From: Actinomycetota bacterium
GTDB taxonomy: Bacteria; Actinomycetota; Actinomycetes; Actinomycetales; Microbacteriaceae
Length of the DNA stretch: 5,275 nucleotides
Direction: 5' to 3'
NCBI GenBank assembly: GCA_018895315.1
Contig: JAHIOK010000070.1
Span: 1 to 5,275, forward strand
The notes under the pieces were generated by a model. It did no database searches and had not been told where the DNA came from. It saw only the letters and a list, made by a program, of their open reading frames with translations. The translations under genes were made by a program, and so were the position numbers. Below, one piece after another: positions 5,270 to 5,275 of the stretch (position 1 is its first letter; every line of letters begins with the position of its first letter).

Positions 5270-5275
5270 AACCCC

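Larger units (their letters stand above)
4968..5275. other. Noncoding, repeat-rich region upstream of mutY
   Basis: I see no supportable gene in these 308 bases. The minus-strand open frames here either run into mutY or read through a 25-bp repeat that changes frame at each copy, so they are not protein-like. The region should hold the mutY promoter at its left end. To the right lie, in order, scattered TGTGGTTTCG-like motifs in both orientations (5018-5096), a perfect 25-bp tandem repeat (5107-5188) and a nested palindrome (5189-5269). The gene beyond the right edge is not visible, so its orientation is unknown. Confidence 0.75.

Overview
The window reads as a high-GC actinobacterial chromosome, most likely Microbacteriaceae and Microbacterium-like. 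The grounds are a GC-rich third codon position throughout, GTG starts, an actinobacterial-type IF2 with a very long Pro/Ala/Gly/Arg linker, a MutY lacking the MutT-like C-terminal domain, and frequent GGATGCC/GGCATCC words. The genus is an inference from style; no marker here fixes it.

Layout, left to right. (1) 1-42: the end of an upstream leader, with a 10-bp hairpin that pairs part of the infB ribosome-binding site. (2) 43-2814, plus strand: infB, translation initiation factor IF2. (3) 2815-2924: a spacer with a perfect 16-bp GC-rich hairpin, probably a terminator or processing/attenuation hairpin. (4) 2925-3413, plus: rbfA, 30S ribosome-maturation factor. (5) 3483-4091, plus: a predicted secreted lipoprotein of unknown function with an apparent internal duplication and some AT-rich codons. 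(6) 4095-4967, minus: mutY, adenine DNA glycosylase, convergent with the lipoprotein gene with three bases between the two stop codons. (7) 4968-5275: a noncoding region dense in repeats, consisting of diverged copies of a TGTGGTTTCG-like motif in both orientations, a perfect 25-bp tandem repeat (3.3 copies), and a nested palindrome built from 18-bp-period repeats. The palindrome runs almost to the window edge.

Functionally, infB and rbfA are the conserved translation pair (initiation and small-subunit maturation) usually found downstream of nusA. The lipoprotein is probably an independent unit. MutY is a repair enzyme that removes adenine mispaired with 8-oxoguanine and appears to be expressed from its own promoter in the repeat-rich region, perhaps as a leaderless mRNA.

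I see no defence island, mobile-element gene, CRISPR array, tRNA or rRNA. The coding content is ordinary. The most unusual part is the noncoding repeat mosaic at 5018-5275, followed by the hairpin over the infB Shine-Dalgarno sequence.
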